Below the pieces are notes generated by a model. The model was not told where the DNA came from. It worked only from the letters and a program-made list of their open reading frames with translations, and made no database searches. Made by a program: the position numbers and the translations under genes. DNA of 61,747 nucleotides from Pontibacterium sinense (lineage in GTDB: Bacteria; Pseudomonadota; Gammaproteobacteria; Pseudomonadales; Balneatricaceae). Below are positions 7,745 to 16,060 of the stretch, one piece after another (positions within the stretch are counted from its first letter, which is position 1; the number at the start of each line of letters is the position of its first letter). Where the stretch lies: positions 1 through 61,747 of the forward strand of contig NZ_JADEYS010000025.1 of the NCBI RefSeq assembly GCF_015209595.1. The letters are read 5' to 3'.

Positions 7745-8560
7745 CTACTGAACCAACAGGGCATCTGCGCCCAGTAACTCGATACCAGCAATTTCAGCAT
7801 CACCCGCCAGCAACTGAATGTACTGATTTACAGCACGGCGGTAGTTACGTTCCTGCAGGTACATACGAATACGGTCTTCAACCGCTTCGTAAGGCAGTTG
7901 CTCACCTTCAACACGCTGGTCGATACGGACCACATGAAAACCGTAACGGCTTTCAACCGGTCGTTCTGCCAGGCCTACGTCAAGGTTAAACACCTGACGC
8001 TCAAACTCCGGCACGGTCTGACCTTTATCCAGCTGCCCCATCTGACCGCCCACTTCTTTTGATGGACAATCGGAATTCAGCTGCGCCAGTGCCGCAAATC
8101 GATCCGGGTTATCTTGCAGCGTGCTGATCAGCGACTCAGCTTCAGCCTGACGTGCCGCACGTTCTTCCAGATCATTGGGATCGGCACCCAGCAAAATATG
8201 GCTTGCTGCGATCAGTACAGGCGTTTTGAAACGCTCCATATTGGCTTCGAAATAACGTTCGCAAGTTTCTGGATCTGCAGTAGACAGGTCCACTTCTTGC
8301 TCCAGTAAGGTACTGATCAGTTGTTCGTAATCAGCATCGCTATCATCAGGAACAAGATTTAATTCTTTAGCGCGCTGTAATAACAGCTCGCGCACCACCA
8401 GCGACTGTGCAGCCTGCTGACGGGAGTCTTCCATTGTTTCCGCCGGGTAGTACTGCATCTCTTGCAGGATAGTCGTGGCTTCAATGGTTTTGCCGTTGAC
8501 AATCACATCATCAAAATCCGGTGCTTCTGTTGGCAGGGAGGTGGTTTCAATCATCTGCAT
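7745..8560 (-). CDS. Parvulin-type peptidyl-prolyl isomerase of the nar operon
   Basis: A 271-residue protein with an N-terminal helical region (about 1-110) and a parvulin/rotamase domain (about 113-215) marked by ASHILLG, the DCPSKEVGGQMGQLDKGQ stretch and GFHVVRID. It has no signal peptide, so it is probably cytoplasmic, unlike SurA or PpiD. Located 70 bp after narI on the same strand. Parvulin genes following narI are known in pseudomonad nar operons and are thought to help nitrate-reductase folding or assembly; the role here is inferred from position. Confidence 0.85.
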   Translation of the reverse strand: MQMIETTSLPTEAPDFDDVIVNGKTIEATTILQEMQYYPAETMEDSRQQAAQSLVVRELLLQRAKELNLVPDDSDADYEQLISTLLEQEVDLSTADPETCERYFEANMERFKTPVLIAASHILLGADPNDLEERAARQAEAESLISTLQDNPDRFAALAQLNSDCPSKEVGGQMGQLDKGQTVPEFERQVFNLDVGLAERPVESRYGFHVVRIDQRVEGEQLPYEAVEDRIRMYLQERNYRRAVNQYIQLLAGDAEIAGIELLGADALLVQ

Positions 8561-8630
8561 GAGGTTGCTCCTCAGACGGTGGTAAAAAGTAGAGACACCC
8601 GCGGCTTATACCGCAGGTGTCGGATCGATC

Positions 8631-9305
8631 TTAACGCTGACGTACGATCTGGTAACCGCGGGCGAAGTATTTCACCGGCGCGCTCCAGATGTGCACCATA
8701 CGGGTGAATGGGAAGACAACAAACATAGTCAGACCCACAAAGATGTGCAGCTTGTAGATAAAGCCGACATTCACCAGATGGCTCGCCGCATCAGCCTGCA
8801 GTGTAACCAGACTCTGTGCCCAACCTGCGAGTAGCAACATCACGCTACCGTCCAGGTGACCCATAGAGAATGGGATGGTCAGCAGACCCAGTGTTACCTG
8901 TACGAACAGCAGGATCAGGATAAAGATGTCTGCTTTAGTACTGGTCGCTCGGACACGTTTGTCACCCAGGCGACGTTTCAACAGCAGGAAGCAGCCAACC
9001 CAGCACACCACACCCGCAATACCACCACTGATGATTGCAAGCAGCTGCTTACCACCGGTAGAGATAAACGGTTCGTACACCGCATGTGGTGTCAGCAGAC
9101 CCACAAGGTGACCGAAGAAGATGAACAACACGCCCACGTGGAACAGGTTGCTCGCCATACGGAACCCTTTCGAGCTCAGCATCTGACTGGAGCTTGCGCG
9201 CCAGGTGTATTGTTCCCGGTCGTAACGAATCCAGCTACCGATCAGGAAGATGGCACCGGCGATGTACGGGTACACCCCAAACAAAAGATCATTAATGTAA
9301 GACAT
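8631..9305 (-). CDS. narI: Respiratory nitrate reductase gamma subunit NarI (cytochrome b)
   Basis: The membrane anchor of nitrate reductase A, which takes electrons from quinol through two b haems. Five hydrophobic segments are visible, and the haem-ligand histidines lie in FHVGVLFIFFGH (N-terminal half) and in LHIF plus MVHIW (C-terminal half). I place the start at MSYINDLLFG (9305), preceded by GGGAG; this gives 224 residues, matching E. coli NarI (225). The frame is open further upstream to 9410 but that part overlaps narJ and is not conserved. Confidence 0.96.
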   Translation of the reverse strand: MSYINDLLFGVYPYIAGAIFLIGSWIRYDREQYTWRASSSQMLSSKGFRMASNLFHVGVLFIFFGHLVGLLTPHAVYEPFISTGGKQLLAIISGGIAGVVCWVGCFLLLKRRLGDKRVRATSTKADIFILILLFVQVTLGLLTIPFSMGHLDGSVMLLLAGWAQSLVTLQADAASHLVNVGFIYKLHIFVGLTMFVVFPFTRMVHIWSAPVKYFARGYQIVRQR

Positions 9306-9324
9306 TCTATTTCTCCCGGGCCCC

Positions 9325-10077
9325 TCAGGAGCCGGTTGTACCTGTCGGAGACGGTTGAACACTCGGCTGAATATGCAGTGGTTTTGCGATATCCACGGAA
9401 TCCAGTTCACGACGACGCTGAGTCAGCAGGCTATCGCCACAGCTGGACGCGCTGTCCTGAGCGCCACCCTCGGTGAAGCGCACCATCTCTTCTTCCCAGA
9501 CTTTATCGAGTGCTTCAGGGGTATCGTCACGCGCTTCAGACGCAACTTTTTCCTTCAGCTCCTCACGCTCAACTACCACCCCGGTCAGGCTCAGCAGTGC
9601 TTCGAACAGCACCGCATAACCACTTTCCCGTTTGTGCAGTCGCGCTTCCAGCAGGGCTAGAATGTGGCTGATATCGGCCAGCCACTGGCGTACTTCCTGT
9701 TCCGGCCGTATAGACAGGAACTCAAGAAACAGCGGGATGTAATCAGGTAGCTCACGCTGGCTGATCTCAAAGCCCTGTTTCTCGTAGACGGACATCAGAT
9801 CCACCATCGCCTGACCACGGTCACGGCTTTCACCATGGACGTGTTCAAACAACAACAGAGAGTGGGAACGTCCCCGATCGAACAGCGACACGTACTCTTC
9901 CTGAACATCCAGCAGATCGGAGGTGCAGATCTGATCGATAAACTCGATCAGCGCCGCTTTCTGTGGTTCTTCCAGGAAAACATCGTCGCGCAGTTCATCG
10001 ATCAACTCCTGACGACCCTCCAGAAGCTCAGCTTCTGGATAGTCCATCAGGGCGGAGATGATTTTCAGATTACGCAT
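9325..10077 (-). CDS. narJ: Nitrate reductase molybdenum cofactor assembly chaperone NarJ
   Basis: A TorD-family chaperone that binds apo-NarG and times cofactor insertion and membrane docking. It has the NarJ signature LLLFEHVHGESRDRGQAM (about 75-93) and the all-helical makeup of the family. Its 250 residues are slightly longer than E. coli NarJ (236); the extra length is a low-complexity Ser/Pro/Thr tail. The start overlaps the narH stop by 8 bp, and narI follows 19 bp downstream. Confidence 0.95.
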   Translation of the reverse strand: MRNLKIISALMDYPEAELLEGRQELIDELRDDVFLEEPQKAALIEFIDQICTSDLLDVQEEYVSLFDRGRSHSLLLFEHVHGESRDRGQAMVDLMSVYEKQGFEISQRELPDYIPLFLEFLSIRPEQEVRQWLADISHILALLEARLHKRESGYAVLFEALLSLTGVVVEREELKEKVASEARDDTPEALDKVWEEEMVRFTEGGAQDSASSCGDSLLTQRRRELDSVDIAKPLHIQPSVQPSPTGTTGS

Positions 10078-11632
10078 CGGTCAACTCCTTCGGGTCTACC
10101 TGCTTCACGCCGCTGATCTTCTCGACCATAGTGACGTTCTGCTTCTTCGCCCCGAACAGGTTGAATTCAGTCTCACCACCGGCACAGCCGTTACCAAAGC
10201 TGAAGCCACAACCGTTACGCTCTGGGAAGGCTTCCTTCGCCAGTTCGCGGTGGCTGGTAGGAACGACAAAGCGATCTTCGTAGTTGGCGATTGCCAGGTA
10301 ACGATACATCTCTTTTGCCTGTCCTTCGGTCAGACCCACTTCTTCCAGAACTTCCAGATTCAGCTTGCCTTCCACCTGTTCGTCACGCTTGTATGCACGC
10401 ATCGCCAGGATACGCTTCAGCGCTTCCTTAACAGGCTTCTCGTCACCGGCAGTCAGCAGGTTCGCCAGGTACTTAACCGGGATTCGCAGGGAATCAACAT
10501 CCGGCAGTGCACCGTTCATACCGATCTTGCCAGCATCAGCTGCAGACTGGATCGGGCTTAGTGGTGGCACATACCAAACCATTGGCAGTGTGCGGTATTC
10601 AGGGTGCAGAGGCAGCGCCAGTTTCCAGTCCATCGCCAGTTTGTACACTGGAGAGTTCTGAGCGGCTGTGATTACGTTGTCATCAACACCATCTTTGCGT
10701 GCCTGAGCAATCACTGCCGGATCAAACGGATCCAGGAAGATTTCCAGCTGTTTCTCGTACAGGTCCTGTTCGTTACCGGATGCTGCAACTTCTTTAATGC
10801 GGTCCGCATCGTAAAGCATCACACCGAGGTAACGGATACGGCCAACACAGGTCTCGGAGCAGACAGTCGGCAGACCGGACTCAATACGTGGGTAACAGAA
10901 GATACACTTCTCAGATTTACCGGTTTTCCAGTTGTAGTAGATCTTCTTGTACGGGCAACCGCTGACACACATGCGCCAGCCGCGGCACTTGTCCTGATCG
11001 ATCAGTACGATACCGTCTTCTTCGCGTTTGTAGATCGCACCGGATGGGCAAGATGCTACGCATGCAGGGTTCAGACAGTGCTCACACAGACGTGGCAGGT
11101 ACATCATGAAGGTGTTCTCGAACTGGCCGTAGATATCCTTCTGTACGTTGTCGAAGTTCTTATCTTTAGAACGTTTGACGAACTCAGTACCGAGGATCTC
11201 TTCCCAGTTCGGACCCCATTCGATCTTGTCCATACGGTCACCGGTGATCAGTGAGCGTGGACGAGCAACCGGCTGGTGCTTACCTTCTGGCGCGTTGTGC
11301 AGCTGCTGGTAATCGAAATCGAACGGCTCGTAATAATCGTCGATCTCAGGCATATCCGGGTTGGCGAAGATATTCGCCAACACACGCCATTTACCACCGA
11401 TACGCGGCTCGATGTTGCCATCGGCTTTGCGAATCCAGCCACCTTTCCACTTGTCCTGGTTCTCCCACTCTTTCGGGTAACCGATGCCAGGCTTAGTTTC
11501 AACGTTGTTGAACCAGCCGTACTCCATACCCTCACGTGAGGTCCAGACGTTCTTACAGGTGATTGAGCAGGTGTGACAACCGATACACTTATCGAGATTC
11601 AGCACCATGCCTACTTGGGAGCGAATTTTCAT
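10070..11632 (-). CDS. narH: Respiratory nitrate reductase beta subunit NarH (Fe-S)
   Basis: The electron-transfer subunit between NarI and NarG, carrying three [4Fe-4S] clusters and one [3Fe-4S] cluster. Cysteine clusters are in order: CIGCHTCSITC (about 17-27), CEHCLNPACVASC (about 184), CRGWRMCVSGC (the Trp that yields the 3Fe-4S cluster), CIFC and C-x3-C after SGLPT. Its 520 residues compare with 512 in E. coli. The start overlaps the narG stop as ATGA, so translation is coupled. Confidence 0.97.
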   Translation of the reverse strand: MKIRSQVGMVLNLDKCIGCHTCSITCKNVWTSREGMEYGWFNNVETKPGIGYPKEWENQDKWKGGWIRKADGNIEPRIGGKWRVLANIFANPDMPEIDDYYEPFDFDYQQLHNAPEGKHQPVARPRSLITGDRMDKIEWGPNWEEILGTEFVKRSKDKNFDNVQKDIYGQFENTFMMYLPRLCEHCLNPACVASCPSGAIYKREEDGIVLIDQDKCRGWRMCVSGCPYKKIYYNWKTGKSEKCIFCYPRIESGLPTVCSETCVGRIRYLGVMLYDADRIKEVAASGNEQDLYEKQLEIFLDPFDPAVIAQARKDGVDDNVITAAQNSPVYKLAMDWKLALPLHPEYRTLPMVWYVPPLSPIQSAADAGKIGMNGALPDVDSLRIPVKYLANLLTAGDEKPVKEALKRILAMRAYKRDEQVEGKLNLEVLEEVGLTEGQAKEMYRYLAIANYEDRFVVPTSHRELAKEAFPERNGCGFSFGNGCAGGETEFNLFGAKKQNVTMVEKISGVKQVDPKELTDA

Positions 11633-14600
11633 TTGGCTGCCTCCTGAACGGTGTTGTTGTCTTCACCATCCAACCAGTCGATGTTCTTCATCTTACGAAC
11701 AACTACAAACTCATCACGGTTGGAACCAACAGTGCCGTAGTAGTTAAAGCCGTAGGACTGTTGTGCATAACCACCGATCATGTGAGTCGGTTTAGGGCAT
11801 ACACGGGTTACCGAGTTATGGATACCACCGCGGGTGCCGGTTGTTTCTGCACCAGGTACGTTCACGATACGTTCCTGTGCGTGGTACATCATGGTCATAC
11901 CTTCATTCACACGCTGTGATACCACCACACGGGCAGCAATCGCGCCGTTGGTGTTGAAGATCTCAACCCAGTCGTTATCTTCGATACCGACTTTTGCTGC
12001 ATCCACTTCAGACATCCAGATAATCGGACCACCACGAGACAGAGTCAGCATGATCAGGTTGTCACTGTAGGTGGAGTGAATACCCCACTTCTGGTGCGGT
12101 GTGATCCAGTTCAACGCGATCTCTGGGTTGCCGTTTGGCTTGGCATTCATGATCGGGTTAACCGACTTGGTGTTGATCGGCGGACGATACGACATCAAGC
12201 TTTCACCGAAGTCACGCATCCACTCGTGATCTTGATAGAACTGCTGACGACCGGTAACCGTACGCCAAGGGATCAACTCATGAACGTTGGTGTAACAAGC
12301 GTTGTAAGACACGTGCTCATCTTCCAGACCTGACCAGGTTGGAGAGGAGATGATCTTACGAGGCTGCGCCTGAACATCACGGAAGCGGATTTTTTCCTCT
12401 TCTTTTGGCTTCGCCAGGTGTGAGTGATCAAGACCGGTGTACTCACCCAGTGCTTCCCACGCTTTCACTGCAACGGTACCGTTGGTTTCCGGCGCAAGGC
12501 TCAGGATCATCTCAGCCGCATCGATCGCTGTTTCCAGCTTCGCCCGACCTTCAGATGCACCCTCTTCGGTGTGAGTCCAGTTGAGTTTCTTAAGGAAATC
12601 GACCTCTTCCTTCGTATCCCAAGTGATACCTTTACCGCCGTTACCCAGAGATTCCAGCAACGGACCTACAGAAGTGAAGCGCTTGTAGGTATTCGGGTAG
12701 TCACGTTCAACCACCGCCAGATTTGGCATGGACTTGCCTGGAACCGGCTCACATTCGCCTTTCTTCCAGTCCAGTACGCCCATCGGCTGTGCCAGTTCTC
12801 CCGGAGTATCGTGCTGCATAGGAACAGTAACGATATCTTTCTCAACACCCAGGTGACCAACGCAGACCTCAGAGAATTTCTCAGCAATGCCTTTGTAGAT
12901 ATCCCAGTCAGAGCGCGCTTCCCAAGCAGGGTCAGTCGCTGCAGACAGAGGGTGAATGAACGGGTGCATGTCCGATGTATTCAGGTCATCTTTCTCGTAC
13001 CAGGTTGCAGTTGGCAACACGATATCGGAGTAGAGACAGGTGGTAGACATACGGAAGTCCAGCGTTACCAGCAGGTCAACCTTGCCTTCAGCGCCCTTGT
13101 CATTCCAAATCACTTCTTCCGGCTTCTTACCGTTGTCTTCACCCAGATCTTTGTTCATCAGACCGTGGTTTGTACCCAGCAAGTATTTCAGCAGGTACTC
13201 GTGACCTTTACCGGAGGAACCCAGCAGGTTAGAGCGCCATACAAACATGTTACGCGGGAAGTTTTTCGGGTTATCCGGATCTTCACAGGCGAAGCTCAAC
13301 GCACCGGATTTCAGCTGTTCAACCGTGTAATCCTGTGGTGACTTGCCCGCAGCTTCTGCCGCTTTTGTCAGCTCCAGTGGGTTAGTACCCAGCTGAGGCG
13401 CAGATGGCAACCAACCCATACGCTCTGCACGTACGTTGTAGTCAATCAGGCTACCGGTCCACTTGGACTTGTCAGCCAACGGAGACAGGATCTCATCAAC
13501 GTCCAGCTTCTCATAACGCCACTGGCTAGAGTGGTTGTAGAAGAAGGAGGTACCGTTCATGTGACGTGGTGGACGCTGCCAATCCAAACCAAATGCCAGA
13601 GGCAACCAACCACACTGTGGACGCAGTTTTTCCTGACCCACATAGTGTGCCCAACCACCACCAGACTGACCGACACAACCACACATGATCAGCATGTTCA
13701 TCAAGCCACGGTAGTTCATGTCCATGTGATACCAGTGGTTCATACCGGCACCGACGATGACCATGGAGCGACCTTTGGTCTTGTTGGCGTTATCAGCGAA
13801 CTCACGCGCAACCTGGATCACCACATCGCGTTTAACACCGGTAATCGGCTCCTGCCATGCAGGGGTGTAAGGCGCGTTGTCGTCGTAGGAAGTCGCAACA
13901 AAGTCACCACCCAGACCACGGTCAATACCGTAGTTCGCCAGCATCAGGTCGTACACTGTCACGACGAGTTTTTCGCCATCGACAGTATTGATGCGTTTAG
14001 CCGGCAGATTGTGATGAACAACGTCAGCAAACTTGTTGTTGGTAAAGTGTTCGTTTTCTTCACCGCCGAAGTAAGGGAAGCCAACAGACACGACTTCATC
14101 GTGGCTATCCAGCAACGACAGTTTCAACGTAGTTGAACGGCCTTCGCTTGCTTCTTTCTCTTCAGTGTTCCACTTACCTTTTTCACCCCAACGGAAACCG
14201 ATAGAACCGTTTGGTACAACAAAGCTGTTGCTCTGCTCATCAAAGGCGACTGTTTTCCATTCAGGGTTGTTGTCTTGTCCGAGGCCCGCATCAAAGTCGG
14301 ATGCACGGGTGAATCGACCTGCAGCGTAACTGCCATCTTCACGCGCTTCCAGTTCTACAAGGAACGGCATATCCGTGGTTTTACGCACGTAGTCGGTGAA
14401 GTACTGGCTTGGGTTATCAACGTGGAACTCTTTCAGGATGACATGACCAAATGCCATCGACAGTGCAGCATCTGTACCCTGTTTCGGGTTCAGCCACAGG
14501 TCACAGAGTTTCGCAACTTCGGAGTAATCCGGTGTGATACCGACGGTCTTCGTACCTTTGTAACGCACTTCTGTAAAGAAGTGAGCATCCGGGGTACGGG

Positions 14601-15381
14601 TCTGAGGTACGTTAGAACCCCAAGCGATGATGTAGTTGGAGTTATACCAGTCAGCCGATTCAGGTACGTCGGTCTGCTCACCCCATGTCATCGGAGATGC
14701 AGGTGGCAGGTCACAGTACCAATCGTAGAAGCTCAGGCAAGCACCGCCAATCAGAGACAGGTAACGCGCACCAGCTGCATAAGAGACCATGGACATTGCC
14801 GGGATTGGAGAGAAGCCAATCACACGGTCAGGACCATGCTCTTTAATCGTGTAAGTGTTAGACGCAGCGATGATCTCGTTAACTTCATCCCAGCTTGAAC
14901 GTACAAAACCACCCTGACCACGAACAGACTTGTAGGACTTCGCTCTCGCATCGTCTTCTACAATTGATGCCCATGCCGCCACCGGATCGCTATTGCGGGC
15001 TTTCGCCTCACGCCACAGCTTCAACAGGCGTTTACGGACAGTTGGGTACTTCAAACGGTTGGCACTGTAGATATACCAAGAGTAACTCGCGCCACGTGGG
15101 CAGCCACGTGGTTCATGGTTTGGCAGATCCGGGCGTGTACGTGGGTAGTCAGTCTGCTGGGTTTCCCAGGTGATCAGACCGTTTTTCACGTAGATTTTCC
15201 AGCTACAAGAGCCGGTGCAGTTTACGCCGTGGGTCGAACGCACGACTTTATCGTGCTGCCAACGCTGGCGATAACCGTCTTCCCAATCACGACTTTCATC
15301 GGTGGTCTGGCCATGACCGCCAGAGAAGCTCTCGGGCTTTTGTTTTTTCAGATATTTTAATCGATCAAGCAAATGGCTCAT
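11629..15381 (-). CDS. narG: Respiratory nitrate reductase alpha subunit NarG
   Basis: The catalytic, cytoplasm-facing subunit reducing nitrate to nitrite on Mo-bisMGD. At 1250 residues it is close to E. coli NarG (1247). The FS0 [4Fe-4S] site with a His ligand is seen in HGVNCTGSCSWKIYV (about 50-64), and the Mo-ligand Asp region in YCDLPPASPMTWGEQTD. It begins narGHJI. Its promoter region (15382-16060) has an FNR box and a NarL site, giving a predicted 5' leader of about 175 nt. It uses the moaA/moaB/moeA/mobA products encoded downstream. Confidence 0.97.
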   Translation of the reverse strand: MSHLLDRLKYLKKQKPESFSGGHGQTTDESRDWEDGYRQRWQHDKVVRSTHGVNCTGSCSWKIYVKNGLITWETQQTDYPRTRPDLPNHEPRGCPRGASYSWYIYSANRLKYPTVRKRLLKLWREAKARNSDPVAAWASIVEDDARAKSYKSVRGQGGFVRSSWDEVNEIIAASNTYTIKEHGPDRVIGFSPIPAMSMVSYAAGARYLSLIGGACLSFYDWYCDLPPASPMTWGEQTDVPESADWYNSNYIIAWGSNVPQTRTPDAHFFTEVRYKGTKTVGITPDYSEVAKLCDLWLNPKQGTDAALSMAFGHVILKEFHVDNPSQYFTDYVRKTTDMPFLVELEAREDGSYAAGRFTRASDFDAGLGQDNNPEWKTVAFDEQSNSFVVPNGSIGFRWGEKGKWNTEEKEASEGRSTTLKLSLLDSHDEVVSVGFPYFGGEENEHFTNNKFADVVHHNLPAKRINTVDGEKLVVTVYDLMLANYGIDRGLGGDFVATSYDDNAPYTPAWQEPITGVKRDVVIQVAREFADNANKTKGRSMVIVGAGMNHWYHMDMNYRGLMNMLIMCGCVGQSGGGWAHYVGQEKLRPQCGWLPLAFGLDWQRPPRHMNGTSFFYNHSSQWRYEKLDVDEILSPLADKSKWTGSLIDYNVRAERMGWLPSAPQLGTNPLELTKAAEAAGKSPQDYTVEQLKSGALSFACEDPDNPKNFPRNMFVWRSNLLGSSGKGHEYLLKYLLGTNHGLMNKDLGEDNGKKPEEVIWNDKGAEGKVDLLVTLDFRMSTTCLYSDIVLPTATWYEKDDLNTSDMHPFIHPLSAATDPAWEARSDWDIYKGIAEKFSEVCVGHLGVEKDIVTVPMQHDTPGELAQPMGVLDWKKGECEPVPGKSMPNLAVVERDYPNTYKRFTSVGPLLESLGNGGKGITWDTKEEVDFLKKLNWTHTEEGASEGRAKLETAIDAAEMILSLAPETNGTVAVKAWEALGEYTGLDHSHLAKPKEEEKIRFRDVQAQPRKIISSPTWSGLEDEHVSYNACYTNVHELIPWRTVTGRQQFYQDHEWMRDFGESLMSYRPPINTKSVNPIMNAKPNGNPEIALNWITPHQKWGIHSTYSDNLIMLTLSRGGPIIWMSEVDAAKVGIEDNDWVEIFNTNGAIAARVVVSQRVNEGMTMMYHAQERIVNVPGAETTGTRGGIHNSVTRVCPKPTHMIGGYAQQSYGFNYYGTVGSNRDEFVVVRKMKNIDWLDGEDNNTVQEAAK

Positions 15382-15563
15382 GTCTTATCTCCTGAAACCC
15401 CTTGGTCAGGACTGAGCCCATCTTAGATGGACTCGGCGGTTTTACCCGGTGTGCAATAACCTGATCTGCTCAAGGATCGGGCCACCCCAACAACCGGATG
15501 ACGGCTGGTCTGTTACAGATTTATCTGCGTCCGTGCAGTCCATCTGCGTTTACTGTGAGACCC

Positions 15564-15569
15564 AAGTTA
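15564..15569 (-). promoter_or_regulatory. Predicted narG -10 element
   Basis: TAACTT on the minus strand lies where a -10 hexamer should be if the FNR box at 15592-15605 is centred at -41.5. This predicts a start near 15557 and a leader of about 175 nt before the narG ATG. It is a weak match to TATAAT, as is common at activator-dependent promoters. Confidence 0.45.
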
Positions 15570-15591
15570 CGCCACTATCAGCCGGAGACTG

Positions 15592-15605
15592 TTGACCCAG
15601 ATCAA
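15592..15605 (-). promoter_or_regulatory. FNR-type box of the narG promoter
   Basis: TTGACCCAGATCAA matches the FNR/Anr/Dnr dyad TTGAT-N4-ATCAA with one mismatch. It sits about 210 bp before narG and 52 bp (centre to centre) from the NarL site at 15643-15658. Either FNR or the Dnr-like regulator encoded at 5019-5723 could bind. Confidence 0.8.
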
Positions 15606-15642
15606 CATCCAAAATGCGCAAAAACCTTGCTAATCAACGAGT

Positions 15643-15658
15643 TACCACCAAAGAGGTA
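15643..15658 (-). promoter_or_regulatory. NarL-type 7-2-7 site of the narG promoter
   Basis: TACCACC-AA-AGAGGTA is an inverted heptamer pair with NarL spacing. Its centre is 52 bp upstream of the FNR-box centre, about -93.5 from the predicted start. The same arrangement is seen at narK1 and at the third narK. Confidence 0.78.
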
Positions 15659-15842
15659 TATCGAATTACCGGTTTAACCTGATGATTTATAAAGGTTTTT
15701 TAGAGACAGGAAGAACAAGGGGGTAAGTGAGGGAGTAGCCAGGGTTCTTAATGGGTACCACTTCAACAGCCGACGTGGGGAAGGCTAGAACAGCGGATAT
15801 TTTGTAGATAGCACACCAAAATATGGGGCCTGTTTTTAGATG

Positions 15843-15978
15843 CTGGGTATCGCTACGCTCGACCCAAGCTGCAGTGAGATTACTGGAGACTGAGTAGCAA
15901 ATGTTGGGTTCGACCCAACCTACAGGCAAAGTACGCTCGTAGTCTTCGTAGGTTGGGTTGAGCAACGCGATACCCAAC
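15843..15978. repeat. Cluster of three REP-like palindromic repeats between narK2 and narG
   Basis: Three related units lie at 15843-15868, 15903-15930 and 15948-15978. Each combines GTTGGGT and ACCCAAC arms with GCTC/GAGC or TCGA cores, so each can fold into a hairpin and alternate units are inverted. A related fragment lies at 2102-2131. They look like dispersed intergenic REP/MITE-type repeats. An open frame over them (15687-15977) is a product of the repeat and not a gene. Confidence 0.65.
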
Positions 15979-16011
15979 AGCTATACGAAACACCTCAACA
16001 GCGCACAAACG

Positions 16012-16036
16012 CAAAAACGGGGTCCGAAGACCCCGT
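16012..16036 (-). terminator. UUCG-tetraloop terminator after narK2
   Basis: On the minus strand ACGGGGTC-TTCG-GACCCCGT is a perfect 8-bp stem closed by the very stable UUCG loop and followed by TTTT. It lies 25 bp past the narK2 stop, so narG depends on its own promoter downstream. Confidence 0.9.
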
Positions 16037-16060
16037 CAAAACACCTAAGGGAGAAAAATC

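Noticed and set aside
12424-13341. 305-codon plus-strand frame opposite narG
   Set aside because: Antisense shadow of narG; no start signal and no family resemblance.
15687-15977. 96-codon minus-strand frame between narK2 and narG
   Set aside because: It is a translation of the palindromic repeats at 15843-15978 and has no ribosome site or recognisable family.
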